Assembly (NCBI GenBank): GCA_964006375.1
Contig: OZ023270.1
Span: 53,465,820 to 53,529,819 of the forward strand
Length of the DNA stretch: 64,000 bases
Source of the DNA: Tillus elongatus
Lineage: Eukaryota > Arthropoda > Insecta > Coleoptera > Cleridae
Direction: 5' to 3'
Program-made: the position numbers and the translations under genes
Notes under the pieces: generated by a model
The model's database searches: none
Seen by the model: the letters and a program-made list of their open reading frames with translations, nothing else
Told to the model about the DNA's origin: nothing
Part shown: positions 1 to 55,384 of the stretch, piece by piece
How the letters are laid out: every line of letters starts with the position of its first letter
Position numbering within the stretch: position 1 is the first letter of the stretch

Positions 1-179
1 CAAACCAACACAATTTTCAGACAATCTATACAATATGAATAACCTAAAACTACACTGCAGAAAACAAAGCATGTTCCCATCCTAAGTATTTCTCATATAT
101 TTGTTGTCTCAATAATGAACAGGAATTCGCAGCAACTAACAAATAATCTTGAAAAAGAAGACGCCAGAAAAGAGAATTT

Positions 180-1112
180 TCATCTTACCGATGGTTTATT
201 TGTACTTACTGGATGACTTCGCAAAGTTTTCTTTTCCTTCTCCAAATATGATTGAATCAGCTTAGGGGTATTTTTCTCTCTCTTCTTTGCCTTACTTTCA
301 TCCCCGTCTGAACTGGCCGTATCCTGTGTTCCTCTCGATCCTTGAGTAATCTTCAATGTGGAACTCCTTTGGGTAGGTACACTGAGTGGCGAATCAAACA
401 AAACTTGACACGGTTCCGATACCAATGGTAATTTGAATTCCCCAGGATATTCTGCACTCGGCGTGGGAGGAGCACTATTCGATTTCTCTGTCACTATTAT
501 ATCTTCATCCAGTTCTGTACCGTTATCTATGTCTTCCAGTTCTCCTGCCCTGTATACCTTGTCATTGACATGCAGCACTTCCACGCCTGATGAAAGCATT
601 CAGGTTCTTTTCTCGGGCAGCTGTTAAATGTCTTTTTAATATGCGCTGTTCTTCCAGCTGTTTTTTTGTACAATTTATTTCTAATATACACCTTTGTATT
701 TCCTTAACTTGTCCAAGTTTGCTAGAACAAGTTTTGTCTTCAGATATGAAGTAAATTCAACTATAATGGGTCGTTCACCACCTGTCTGACCAATTGGATA
801 GGTATTATTAATCGCTGATATACTCAGGTCAAGATCCAGGAGTTTTTTAAACTTAGCTATTACAAACTGTGGCAACTTCCTCAATTTTGTACTCTACGCC
901 ACTTATTCCAATATAATGATATTATTTTTCTTCTGCTTTCTTTCAAGAATTTCCAGCCTTGATGAAAGTTGCTCACCTAGATTTTCCAGTTTATGAATTT
1001 TCCCACAAAGTAAATCTATTTTTTGACATAACTTAATTTCAATCCCATGTAATAGCTTCTTTACCTTGCATAACAAGTTGTTATTTGTTATTTCTTCGAC
1101 ACTACCATGCAT
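180..1112 (-). pseudogene. LINE ORF1-like protein, mirrored copy with frameshifts
   Basis: This is the reverse-complement partner of the ORF at 2046-2976. It reads minus-strand from 1112 to 903 (coiled-coil N-terminus), then 884-681 (RRM-like part), then 599-180 (acidic and basic tail). One missing T near 915 and an indel near 704 break the frame relative to the right arm. It has the same N-terminus (MHGSVEEI) and C-terminus (NKPSVR) as the right-arm copy. Confidence 0.7.
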
Positions 1113-1411
1113 CTTATATAAATCAACCAGGTGACCAGTTTTATTTGTTAGTAGTGTAGTCCAATATATTCTACCATATATTGTTTTATCTGTTTCTCAA
1201 TAAGAAATGTATCGGAATTTCACATGAAATTTCTAGCAAACTTGCACTTTCCCAACAGTATATGCATATGTACCACCACTAATAACACTCAGCAAACGCT
1301 AAAACACCCACCGGCATGTCACCAAACATCCTGTCCCGCAAAAAAACTTTTACTCCTCGCTATTTCCACCAAAAATCAGCAGTTTACCGCAAGAACAATT
1401 CACCACAAAAC

Positions 1412-1746
<335 letters not shown>

Positions 1747-2045
1747 GTTTTGTGGTGAATTGTTCTTGCGGTAAACTGCTGATTTTTGGTGGAAATAGCG
1801 AGGAGTAAAAGTTTTTTTGCGGGACAGGATGTTTGGTGACATGCCGGTGGGTGTTTTAGCGTTTGCTGAGTGTTATTAGTGGTGGTACATATGCATATAC
1901 TGTTGGGAAAGTGCAAGTTTGCTAGAAATTTCATGTGAAATTCCCGATACATTTCTTATTGAGAAACAGATAAAACATATATGGTAGAATATATTGGACT
2001 ACACTACTAACAAATAAAACTGGTCACCTGGTTGATTTATATAAG

Positions 2046-2976
2046 ATGCATGGTAGTGTCGAAGAAATAACAAATAACAACTTGTTATGCAAGGTAAAGA
2101 AGCTATTACATGGGATTGAAATTAAGTTATGTCAAAAAATAGATTTACTTTGTGGGAAAATTCATAAACTGGAAAATCTAGGTGAGCAGCTTTCATCAAG
2201 GCTGGAAATTCTTGAAAGAAAGCAGAAGAAAAATAATATCATTATATTTGGAATAAGTGGCGTAGAGTACAAAATTGAGGAGTTGCCACAGTTTGTAATA
2301 GCTAAGTTTAAAAAACTCCTGGATCTTGACCTGAGTATATCAGCGATTAATAATACCTATCCAATTGGTCAGACAGGTGGTGAACGACCCATTATAGTTG
2401 AATTTACTTCATATCTGAAGACAAAACTTGTTCTAGCAAACTTGGACAAGTTAAGGGATACAAAGGTGTATATTAGAAATAATTGTACAAAAAAACAGCT
2501 GGAAGAACAGCGCATATTAAAAAGACATTTAACAGCTGCCCGAGAAAAGAACCTGAATGCTTTCATCAGGCGTGGAAGTGCTGCATGTCAATGACAAGGT
2601 ATACAGGGCAGGAGAACTGGAAGACATAGATAACGGTACAGAACTGGATGAAGATATAATAGTGACAGAGAAATCGAATAGTGCTCCTCCCACGCCGAGT
2701 GCAGAATATCCTGGGGAATTCAAATTACCATTGGTATCGGAACCGTGTCAAGTTTTGTTTGATTCGCCACTCAGTGTACCTACCCAAAGGAGTTCCACAT
2801 TGAAGATTACTCAAGGATCGAGAGGAACACAGGATACGGCCAGTTCAGACGGGGATGAAAGTAAGGCAAAGAAGAGAGAGAAAAATACCCCTAAGCTGAT
2901 TCAATCATATTTGGAGAAGGAAAAGAAAACTTTGCGAAGTCATCCAGTAAGTACAAATAAACCATCGGTAAGATGA
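2046..2976 (+). pseudogene. Non-LTR retrotransposon ORF1-like RNA-binding protein, one frameshift
   Basis: The first reading frame (2046-2594) begins MHGSVEEI and has a Leu/Lys-rich coiled-coil-like stretch at about residues 10-60. An RRM-like region follows (NNIIIFGISG near residue 60, RPIIVEF near 115, KVYIRNN near 140). A +1 frameshift near 2570 moves the reading to a second frame that ends at 2976 with an acidic segment and a basic KAKKREK tail. Coiled coil, RRM and basic tail is the layout of L1-type ORF1 proteins, which bind element RNA. No endonuclease or reverse transcriptase follows. The ORF1 assignment is an inference from this layout. Confidence 0.55.
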
Positions 2977-3155
2977 AAATTCTCTTTTCTGGCGTCTTCT
3001 TTTTCAAGATTATTTGTTAGTTGCTGCGAATTCCTGTTCATTATTGAGACAACAAATATATGAGAAATACTTAGGATGGGAACATGCTTTGTTTTCTGCA
3101 GTGTAGTTTTAGGTTATTCATATTGTATAGATTGTCTGAAAATTTTGTTGGTTTG

Positions 3156-3585
3156 TAATATTTGGGTGGATTGCTATTGGAGATGTATCTGTTTATCTTT
3201 GCGTTTTTATGGTTTTATATATTTAACACGTTTTTTTATCTATCTGAATTGTATTTGTTTAACAGTAGATTTGTGTTAATTTTATCTATTTTACTGTGAA
3301 TTTTTGTTGATTTTATTTAGTAAGCATTTGTTCTAATCTAGTTTCGATTTGTAAATAGTTTCCATTTATTGTTAGTGAATATGTGTATGTTTTGGATTTT
3401 GAATTGGTACCATTTTATTTGTTGTTTTAGTCAGATTACATTAGTGTTCTAGATGTGTAGTGATGTGGTTTATCATTATGCACAAGTTTTAAAATTGTAC
3501 AGTTGCTTTTTTATCTCGTTTTATTTGCTGTATTTTGTATCAGTTTTTTTTTTAAGTAGGAATGATATGCATTTTTTGAGATATG

Positions 3586-3586
<1 letters not shown>
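3156..3586. other. T-rich stretch without a recognised gene
   Basis: T-rich on the plus strand with short open frames rich in Phe, Leu, Cys and Ile. It lies between the inverted repeat and a (TA)n tract and may be the outer part of the same mobile element. I see no conserved motif. Confidence 0.5.

Positions 3587-3671
<85 letters not shown>
3587..3671. repeat. (TA)n microsatellite
   Basis: About 85 bp of uninterrupted TA dinucleotide ending in ATATATAG. Confidence 0.97.
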
Positions 3672-3677
<6 letters not shown>

Positions 3678-3699
3678 GTTTTAATTTCTCTATGTTGTT

Positions 3700-3875
3700 G
3701 GTTCCAAAAGTCCCACGTTTAGGGCGCCATTTATATTTAATTTAATTTCCCCCTGTATTTTATTGTGCTGTTCGAAAGCCCCACGTTTATGGGCGTCAAT
3801 TATTTTAATTTCCCTACCTCCCTACGTTGTATGTGTTTGTTGTGTAAAAGCTCAATTTTTAGGGGCCTTTATATT
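3700..3875 (-). repeat. Three tandem decayed tRNA-primer-site-like copies
   Basis: Three copies at about 68-70 bp spacing (3711-3730, 3781-3800, 3850-3870) resemble TCCCACGTTTAGGGCGCCAT. Read on the minus strand this is close to TGGCGCCCAACGTGGGGC, the classic primer-binding site downstream of a 5' LTR. The third copy is the most degraded. No LTR or gag frame is evident nearby, so this is a relic at best. Confidence 0.45.
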
Positions 3876-4276
3876 TTTATGTTATAAGTATGTGTATGTG
3901 TTTCTTTATCTTAAATGTACTACTTAACAATGTTTGAAAATCACAATCACGACGAATTATAGAGAAATGTATAAATAGAACGTTTGTTCAAATATTACCT
4001 TTTGAAATAATAATACATATAAACAAACATACACACATATCATTTTACCCACCACATTTTATTCTGTTTCAGTCAAAACGGCTAGCTCATACTCTACATC
4101 TCAATGGACTGAGATCATGATGTAACCTATATAAAGTTTGCTTTCTCAAATTGCTTTTCAGAACTGCTAAAATTTATGATTATAAATGCTTTTCAAATTA
4201 AATTGACTATGAGAATTTATTTAACAAATAAATTTTGTTTTAATACAAACAAATTTGCAGGTTATTATAATAGTTT
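3876..4276. other. AT-rich spacer, nothing recognised
   Basis: No ORF, repeat boundary or RNA structure stands out in this AT-rich stretch. Confidence 0.6.
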
Positions 4277-5232
<956 letters not shown>

Positions 5233-5234
<2 letters not shown>

Positions 5235-5756
5235 CAACTTCAATTCGCACCATTTTGGACATATTTTATACACTAATTTTCGATTTTAAACTTAATTTCA
5301 GGGGTTCATTTTTATAGCATCCTTCCTATTCTAGATTGATCAGCCAAGAGAAAGTTTTAATATCAAAACCGACACTAGCTATCAATTTTTCTCGTTTCTC
5401 CATTTTTCATAGCATTCTGCTAAAGTTAAAAGGTCTAAAATATAATGTTTTATCACTTTCGTCCTCATCTGTCAAAAACAATTTTGACATATGACATTTA
5501 TCATTTTCTAATAAATTCTCAAATTTTTGCTCTTTTAGGATTACATGTAATTTTGTTTACAATAAAATTTCACACACATATTAAAATAGGATTCCTGACA
5601 TTGTTTTCAGTATGACTTTTATCTTGCGATATGTTGTTAATACGCGAATATTTAGTCTTTAAAAAGTCATTCTCCCATTGTTTTCACTGCTAGCATGTGA
5701 ATAATGTGTGCTTATTTAATAGTGTACGTTAAGAAAAAAGAAAAAAAAGGAGGGTT
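5233..5756. other. AT-rich spacer, nothing recognised
   Basis: About 520 bp without a supported gene. A purine-rich run (5730-5755) precedes the LINE that follows. Confidence 0.6.
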
Positions 5757-7892
5757 TACATTCGCAAACTGGGACGTAATGACCTCCAACCCAAATCACT
5801 GAGACCTCTCAGTGTAACCTCATTCCTCCTGAAGGGATTGGAAAAAATACTGGACAGACACATTAGGGGCCACATCTTAAACAACAACCCCCTTAATACC
5901 CACCAGTATGCCTATCAAACTGGCAAAGCTACTGAGTTAGCACTCAATAACCTCTTCGAGAAAATCACACACTCCCTGGATAATGGGGAGGTTGCGGTGG
6001 CTGCATTGCTCTACATTGAAGAAGCATTTAATAATGCACTACCTATCTCCCTCTACGAAGCCACTATCGCTAGAAGGGTGTGATCTACCATTTGTGGCTG
6101 GATCGGAAGCATGCTTCATAATCGGACCGTTATTACATCGTTGCAGGGGGAGGTGATCAGTTTCAGGACTGGAGGGGGTGCCCTCAGAGGGCAGTTTTTT
6201 CCCTCTGCTTTGGTCCCTCTTTCTAGACGATAGTCTGGTTATCTTGGGGCTGTGGGAGGTTGAGATCCAGGTGTATGCTGATGATCTTGTCATAATGGTT
6301 AGAGGCAAATCTCAGGGGGAACCTGCAAGTACTCTTCAAGAGGCACTAAATGTAGTGAATTATTGGTGTCAGAGGGAACAGATGTCTGTGAACACCCGCA
6401 AAACGATCATTGTTCCATTTACCAGAAGAAGAAGGTTGGACAAATTAAAACCACCTATTCTTATGAGGGAAACAATTCCATTTACGGAACAATCAAAATA
6501 TATGGGGGTTACCCTAGATAAGAAGCTCAACTGGGACATACAGTTAGAGAATGTAATCCTCAGAGCTAAACTGTCCCTGTGGACATGCCGTAGGATCTGT
6601 GGAAACAACTGGGGAACAAACCCCCAACAGATGTACTGGCTCTATGTAGCAGTTATCAGACTGATGATAATATATGGAGCCATAGTTTGGTGGCCCAAGG
6701 TACTTCGTGGTATCACGAGGGCCAAACCTCTTCACATTTGGCTGGAGAGGGAGGCGAGGTGGACAACGTACAGATTAAAACAAATGGCCGACAGCATGCC
6801 GAAGGAAATCAGTCTGGGTACTCCTCGATGACATTGAGTATCATGGGATTCTGGGAATGGTCTCAGACTTGAAGCCTACAAAGATCAGTAAAGATCTGTC
6901 TGTCAAGACCGTACTCCCGGAAAGGGAGGACTGGGAACGAAATCAAACGACCCTATTGAGAGCTGATCTTTGCTGGTATACTGATGGCTCCAAAACCGAT
7001 AGGGGGGCAGGATCCGGCGCATATGGGAGCAACACTGATGCTAGACTATCAACTAGCCTCGGAAAGTACGCAACCATACACCAGGCAGAAGTGTATGCCA
7101 TCGATATGTGTGCAAGGAACATATACAAAACCAGTGCACACACAAATCGATAAAGATATATTCAGATAGCCAAGCTGCAATCAAGGCTCTTGGTTCCTAC
7201 CGTTGCAATTAAAAAACGATATGGAGTTATAAATATGCCCTCAACGAACTGGGCAGCTGCAATTAGGTGTCGCTGGTCTGGATTCCGGGTCACTCAGACC
7301 ATGATGGCAATGTTGCGGCCGACGCGCTTGCGAGGAGTGGTGCCCAGGGGGACTTCATCGGACCAGAACCTGTGCTGGGGATAACAGAATGCACAACAAA
7401 ACCCACCTTAAAGACCTGGACAGAAAGAATGACAATCCAGCAATAGCAAAATCTGCCAGGTTTATTTCACTCTAAGGCCTTCATAAATGGCCAGTCAGAG
7501 TCAAGGGCTAAAAAACTTCTAGAGCTAAACAGACAAAAACTGAGTACTTTAGTCGGCCTGTATACATGACACTACCGCTTGCGTCACCACATGCACCGAA
7601 TTGGAGTCGGTCCGGAAACTGAGTGCCGGCTGTGTATGGAGTGACGAAATAACAGAGCACATGCTATGTTCCTGTCCGGCGGTGGACAGATCAAGACACC
7701 TGCTCTTTGGCAAGATGAAGCTTGCTCCAGAAGATCTGTATCAACTTACGCCCACAAAGATTATCGACCTGTGCAGGAGGCTGGCTTTGTTGTGCGAAAT
7801 ATAGACTACTAGGCGTGCGCCACAAATAGACCTTAAGGTCGCAGTGGAGGGTCCATTATGGCCCACTCACATTCAAACCTAACCTAACCTAA
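5757..7892 (+). pseudogene. 5'-truncated LINE ORF2 with RT, RNase H and Cys-rich end (LOA/R1-like)
   Basis: Reading across several frames gives, in order: RT fingers and palm (PISLTSFLLKGLEKILDRHI near 5811-5865, YQTGKATELAL near 5920); the RT active site VYADDLVIM near 6271-6297, with YADD intact; thumb-like sequence to 6831; an RNase H domain at 6960-7335 (CWYTDGSKTDRGAGSGAY, a YSDSQAAIKAL segment, WIPGHS); and a Cys-rich C-terminus at 7601-7804 (EHMLCSCPAVDRSR). RT followed by RNase H without an LTR is typical of the LOA/Ingi/R1 group. At least four frame changes or stops make it inactive. It ends in three CCTAA units, the sequence of the common insect telomere repeat, here as a LINE tail. 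Confidence 0.82.
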
Positions 7893-8111
7893 GAAAAAAG
7901 AGGAAGAAAATAAAAGGTATGAAAAAAGTACTAAAATAGCAAAATATTAACAACACTTATTAAGAAAAATTATAAACAAAAAGCAAAGTAATCATAAAGT
8001 TAAAGAGAAAAGAAAGCCCGTGTACTTAAATCTATATTTTGGGTCAATGTAAAATATAACGGTTTAACAGTTTTACCTTTACACCTTTGATTTCATGTTG
8101 CTCATTTTCTA
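7893..8111. other. A-rich spacer after the LINE tail
   Basis: A-rich and unstructured. No gene is seen. Confidence 0.6.
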
Positions 8112-8394
8112 TATTAGGTGATTCACGGCTGATGATGCACTAAAAGTTTCTGACAAATCAGTCAATGGATCCCTCTGGAAATTTGGTTACACTGATAAAC
8201 AAGCATGCTGTATCTGGCTAAAATATTTTCTAAAATGGAACGTTGCTACTCCTACCAGAAAGTAGTGCTAATTTTGATTTTTTTAAATGAAACACCTGTA
8301 TATTATCTTATTTCTAGAATCTCTATATAATTCTTAACAAATTTTCTGATGTGTCTATACCCACATATCGTCATTTTTGATATTTGTCAATTGT

Positions 8395-8638
8395 CACGTC
8401 CAGAAGAACTCGGAGAGAGATTATGTATTTTTCAGCTTCAAAACACACAAGCAACTTCACTCAGATGGCAGTTCACCTGTCAAACAAACTTTTACACTCT
8501 AAAAAAAGACCGACTCCAGCTGGGATCTAGATTTTATAGGTGAAATTTAAGCAATTAGACGTGAGCCACAATAGACCTAAGGTGACGGCAGAGGGACTGG
8601 AATAGCCCACTCACATTGAATCTAATCTAATCTAATCT
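8395..8638 (+). mobile_element. 3' end of a LINE related to the 5757-7892 element
   Basis: The segment GTGAGCCACAATAGACCTAA...AGCCCACTCACATT matches the 3' UTR at 7811-7866. Its tail is made of AATCT units, whereas the first copy has AACCT units. The upstream 150 bp give a short open frame that may be the last part of ORF2. Confidence 0.65.
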
Positions 8639-8689
8639 AGGTCCTCTTATTCCCAGTATTGGTCTCCCCATTTATTCAGACCCGTATGT

Positions 8690-9185
8690 ATAACATACAG
8701 ATGACTTGTTCATCAGCCTTTCACTGTCTGTGTCTCATGCTTGGCAGTCACTTATGACCATGTCAAATCGAACTATGAAGACCAGTTTAGCTGACATTTG
8801 ATCTGTTGGTTTGGCGAGTGACTCCAATAATTTTCACGATTTTCAAGTGGCAAACTAAGTCTGTTGGTTTGAATTTGTCTGTTTGAAATAGTCACGAGGC
8901 ACTTGTGGCTGCTTCCTTCTTCACACACCACTGCAGTGGAGTCACATTCAGGATTGCCTCTATTGTAGCTGTGGGTCATGATAACATAGCTCCCGTTATT
9001 CCAAGACAAAGCAGCCTTTGCAATTTACTTTGTGCTGAGCTTGTTCCGTTTTTGGCCACCATACTACAGATGTATATGTACCATAGGTTTAACAACAGTT
9101 TGGCATATCCAATATACTATCTTGGGATTCAACCCCCATGCCTTTCGTACGAGTCTACTGCAAGTGCGGATTGCCATAGTTTTTT
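8690..9185 (-). pseudogene. Minus-strand fragment of a LOA/R1-like LINE RT C-terminal region
   Basis: Reading leftwards from 9150 gives WGLNPKIVYWI, then VVKPMV, then an LGITGAM-type segment near 8990 spread over shifted frames. These words are typical of the region after the RT in R1/LOA elements. Several frameshifts are present. Confidence 0.6.
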
Positions 9186-9472
9186 TTAAAGATATATACA
9201 CTATCATTGTTTATCAAAATAACCAAACTTGCTGAGCGATCTGCTGACTGATTTGTCAAAAACTTCTAATGTACCATCCAGCATGAATCACCCTATATAT
9301 TTGGGTGTGATGGCTTAAATGGCTTACAATGGCTTAAACGCTAGGCCACTCAACATAACATATATACAAGGTATGCAATTTTTTATTTTTTTTTTTATTA
9401 AAATTTTCTGTTTGTATAGGTAAAAACTACAACCTTATTCTATTATTTATAATGTAGTTAAAAATAGGCTAA

Positions 9473-9615
9473 AGCTAGGTTCATACAGACGCAAATTGAA
9501 AAATATGAAATGTTACGCTATTGGTTCATTTTAAATAATATTGTAATGTTATTTAAGATAAGCCAATGGGAATACTTTTCGAAACGTGCATTTCGCCTCT
9601 GTATGAACCTAGCGT
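9473..9615. mobile_element. 143 bp MITE with TAA target duplication (Harbinger-like)
   Basis: The ends AGCTAGGTTCATACAGACGC and ACGCTAGGTTCATACAGAGG (reverse complement of the right end) form terminal inverted repeats of about 25 bp. TAA flanks both sides (9470-9472 and 9616-9618), as expected for PIF/Harbinger MITEs. It stops 16 bp from the splice donor of the HLCS exon at 9634-9763. It has no coding capacity. Confidence 0.75.
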
Positions 9616-9633
9616 TAAGAAGAAACTACTTAC

Positions 9634-52469
<42,836 letters not shown>

Positions 52470-52559
52470 CTAAAACAGTGATGGCAGAAATTTATAAAGG
52501 TAATCCATATATTATAGCATTAATAAATAAAAATATTTAGTATCCATTTTACTAGAAAG

Positions 52560-54190
52560 TACAAGAACACTTTAACAATGAATGAAGTAAAGAAATACAA
52601 GAAGGAAATGCAATATACACAAACTAAAAGATGCAGAGGAGCCGAAAAAATTTCAGAGAAGAAGCCAATAACGTAAATGTCAGCAAAGGAATATCTGTGT
52701 GGGTACGAATAAAAAGCTGTTTAAAGCTAAAGTTTTGAACAAGAAGAAACTAGAACCAGAAAAGTATGGATGAGATCAGAAATCCCAGAGTTAATAAAAG
52801 ACTGTATTAGGCGGAGAAAAATTATGATCAGACCAAAATGTAGGTAAGCAAAAGAAGTATGGCTGCAAAGAAATAGTGAATACAAATGCATGAAGAAATG
52901 ACAGTTGGATTAAGCTTACCAACATGTAAGAAGACCATACCAGGAACAAAAAGTACAGTCATAAAGGATAATGATGGACATTTATTATTAAAAAAAGGAA
53001 ATGCAATATCTACAAGAGTTTTGTCACAGAGAGCAAACTAATTGTGAAGACCAGTATATAGATGAAATAGAGAATATAAATGCAGATGATGGGCCCGGCC
53101 ATTTCAAGAGAATAATTTGAGAAAACCCTTAAAAAACTTAGATAAGGAAAAACTCCTGGTGTGACAGATTAACAGCGGAACTTTTTAAAACATTCTGGCT
53201 AAAAAATGATCGAAAACCTTTTTCGACTGATTACAAAATATTATAAATCGAGATAACAGTTCAGTGAGTTTATAATGTGTAATAATATTACTATTCTAAA
53301 AACGGTAAACACGTGAAAATGCAACCGAACTCGGGACAATAATTGAACAGGTCATGGGGCGATGCTTCTAATTCTAGCTTCTTTTATCTTGGTAGAAATA
53401 GAATAAGAAGCAACACAGAGTTGTTTGGATGAAAATCAGTTGAAATTTAGTCTGTCCAAGAAACTAGAGCAGTACTAGCACTCAAAACAATAGGAGAAAG
53501 AAGGCACCAAAATAGCTTTTTTAGGCCTGTAAAAAGCACGCAACAATGTGGATTGAAAAATATTGTTTTATATAATGAAGCTGTATTGGATTGGAGGGAT
53601 AGGCGCATTATTCTCAATCAATAAAACAATCAAAGTACCACAATAAATATTAATGGACATGAAATGGAAGTTAAAATAAAGCAAGGTGCATGGTAAAGAT
53701 ATTCATTATTACAATATTTGTTAAATTTAATAACAATAAAAATATATGGCCAATGGTTTCATTGCATAATGTATGCAGATGATATACCGTTCATATATGA
53801 GAAACGGAAAAATAGTTAGGAAGGGTGCTGAGTGTGCTGGATAATGTGTTAGGATAGCGCTGCAAAAATTAATATAAAGCCAATGTCCAACAATTTCAAC
53901 AAGTAGAAATGTTCACATGCTTTGGCAGTATTATTACGGATGATGGTAAATATAGCAAATAAACTAGGAATATCTCAATGGTAAAGCAAGCCTTCAATCG
54001 ACAAAGTACTCTTCTCACTAGCTAATAAATATTTTAGCTTGGACATGAGGAAACGGCTCATTAAGTCATACACGTAGTCTTATAATATATGGGGTGGAAA
54101 GCCGGACTTTGACTAAGCAGGACATGAAGAGACTAAAAGTTTTTGAAAGGAGACGATGAAAAAAAAATGACAAAGACAAGGTACACCGAA
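52560..54190 (+). pseudogene. Heavily decayed RTE-like LINE
   Basis: Landmarks survive in scattered frames: KNLRxGKTPG-DRLTAELFK near 53130-53190, MYADDIPFIYEKR near 53770-53810 (active site YADD intact), and WGGKPDFD...MKRLKVFERRRW near 54090-54160. More than ten stops or shifts. Confidence 0.6.
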
Positions 54191-54387
54191 AAAATAAGGA
54201 ATAAAAGTATATATACATACATGTATATAAACAGGCTGATTCATGGAACTCGTTGGTTAAAAGTTTTCGTACTGCTAGCTGAATTTTTTTTTCTGAAAAT
54301 TTGGATCTAGCCTTTATGGCTGGATTCCTATTGAAATGAAATAGTTTCAAAATAGCCATAAACTGTGTTATTTTAAATAGAACACCC

Positions 54388-54750
54388 CATGTTTGCTTGT
54401 TTTTTGTTTCTTTAACGTCGGTCTATTTCCGCAACTATGGCCAATCATCGACGACAGGGAGCAGTTTCACCCCACTATCATTGAAATTTTGTAAAACCCC
54501 CGTCTTTCTGTAAAGAGGGTAGGGATCTTTAACATGCCCAACATCGCATGCACATGGGACCGACTTTACGCCCCCTCCGAGGGGCGGAATGTGCAGACAT
54601 TCAAGTTGCTCAAATACAATGCCACAGCCTCGGTTGACGTTAATCTTACAGCATGCACTGAAAAAGTGAAAAAAGAACCCTGGGATAGAACCCAGTACCC
54701 TTTGGTTAAGAGCCATACGTTCTTAACACTGTACCACCGAGGCTCTAGGA
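54388..54750 (-). mobile_element. tRNA-derived SINE inserted in the left arm
   Basis: Read leftwards from 54750: CCTAGAGCCTCGGTGGTACAGTG, then GGTTCTATCCC at 54692-54682. These are pol III A-box and B-box forms in a tRNA-like head (54676-54747). A unique body and an A/C-rich tail (AAAGAAACAAAAAACAAGC) follow. ACACCC flanks both ends (54382-54387 and 54751-54756), and removing the segment re-joins the arm so that it matches the right arm. Confidence 0.75.
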
Positions 54751-55384
54751 CACCCTCTATATTATTACATTTTTAAATCGTTCGTAAAATTCTAGTCTAA
54801 ATTCATGTGGAAATTCATGAGTAAAAAATTGGATTTTTTGAGTTATTCAAGTTTCTTCAAAAAATTTGACAGATAGGGACATCTCGGCCATTTAGCAACA
54901 AACCATTACACAATATGGTAAATACAAACATCTAATAGTGTTCTTTCAAGAAAACAAACAGTATTTCATTTCTTACACAGGCTGTTCGCAAATTGTATAC
55001 TGTTTTTAAAAATTTGAAACCACAATAAGTTGAAAACTAAATGAAACAGCCTGTATGTTATGACCTCTCTGTCTTCTGGATTGAATTACCTTTCCAGTGG
55101 TATGTAAGCTCCCTATACCTATCTCTTGTAGTTTTGATGATATTTAAAAAAGCAGCCATTTTTGGGTTATTCAAGTTTTTGACACATTATCTTGGTGATT
55201 TATTAAGAAACCATTACACATTTATACAAACAAACAACTATGATCCTTTCAAGATTTAAAATCGGAATTGCCTATTATAGTCTAGGTATGTTAGTGCTTA
55301 TTATTCACAAAGTTCAATAGCACTTACAAATTCTAAACAAATTAATGAATTAAAGCTTATAACTAATGTATAAATAACAACAAA

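Larger units (their letters stand above)
8112..9302. mobile_element. Unit bounded by about 100 bp inverted repeats, with nested LINE fragments
   Basis: About 100 bp at 8115-8213 matches the reverse complement of 9195-9300 at roughly 75% identity by eye (shared core TTTCTGACAAATCAGTCA). The outer ends read TAGGTGATTCA-like, with a possible TA duplication. Between the ends are two LINE scraps in opposite orientations. It looks like an old TIR element used as an insertion target, but the transposase is absent and the family is unknown. Confidence 0.5.

Noticed and set aside
7866..7892. CCTAA repeats as an internal telomere
   Set aside because: Only three units at the end of a LINE with a matching 3' UTR, so it is a LINE tail.
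8773..9009. Minus-strand 78-codon frame (SWNNGSYVIMTHSYNRG) as a novel gene
   Set aside because: A neighbouring frame reads as a LOA/R1 LINE C-terminal region, so this is a frameshifted LINE fragment.
54676..54747. A functional tRNA gene
   Set aside because: The head has A and B boxes, but I could not form a proper acceptor stem. It continues into a SINE body with target duplications.
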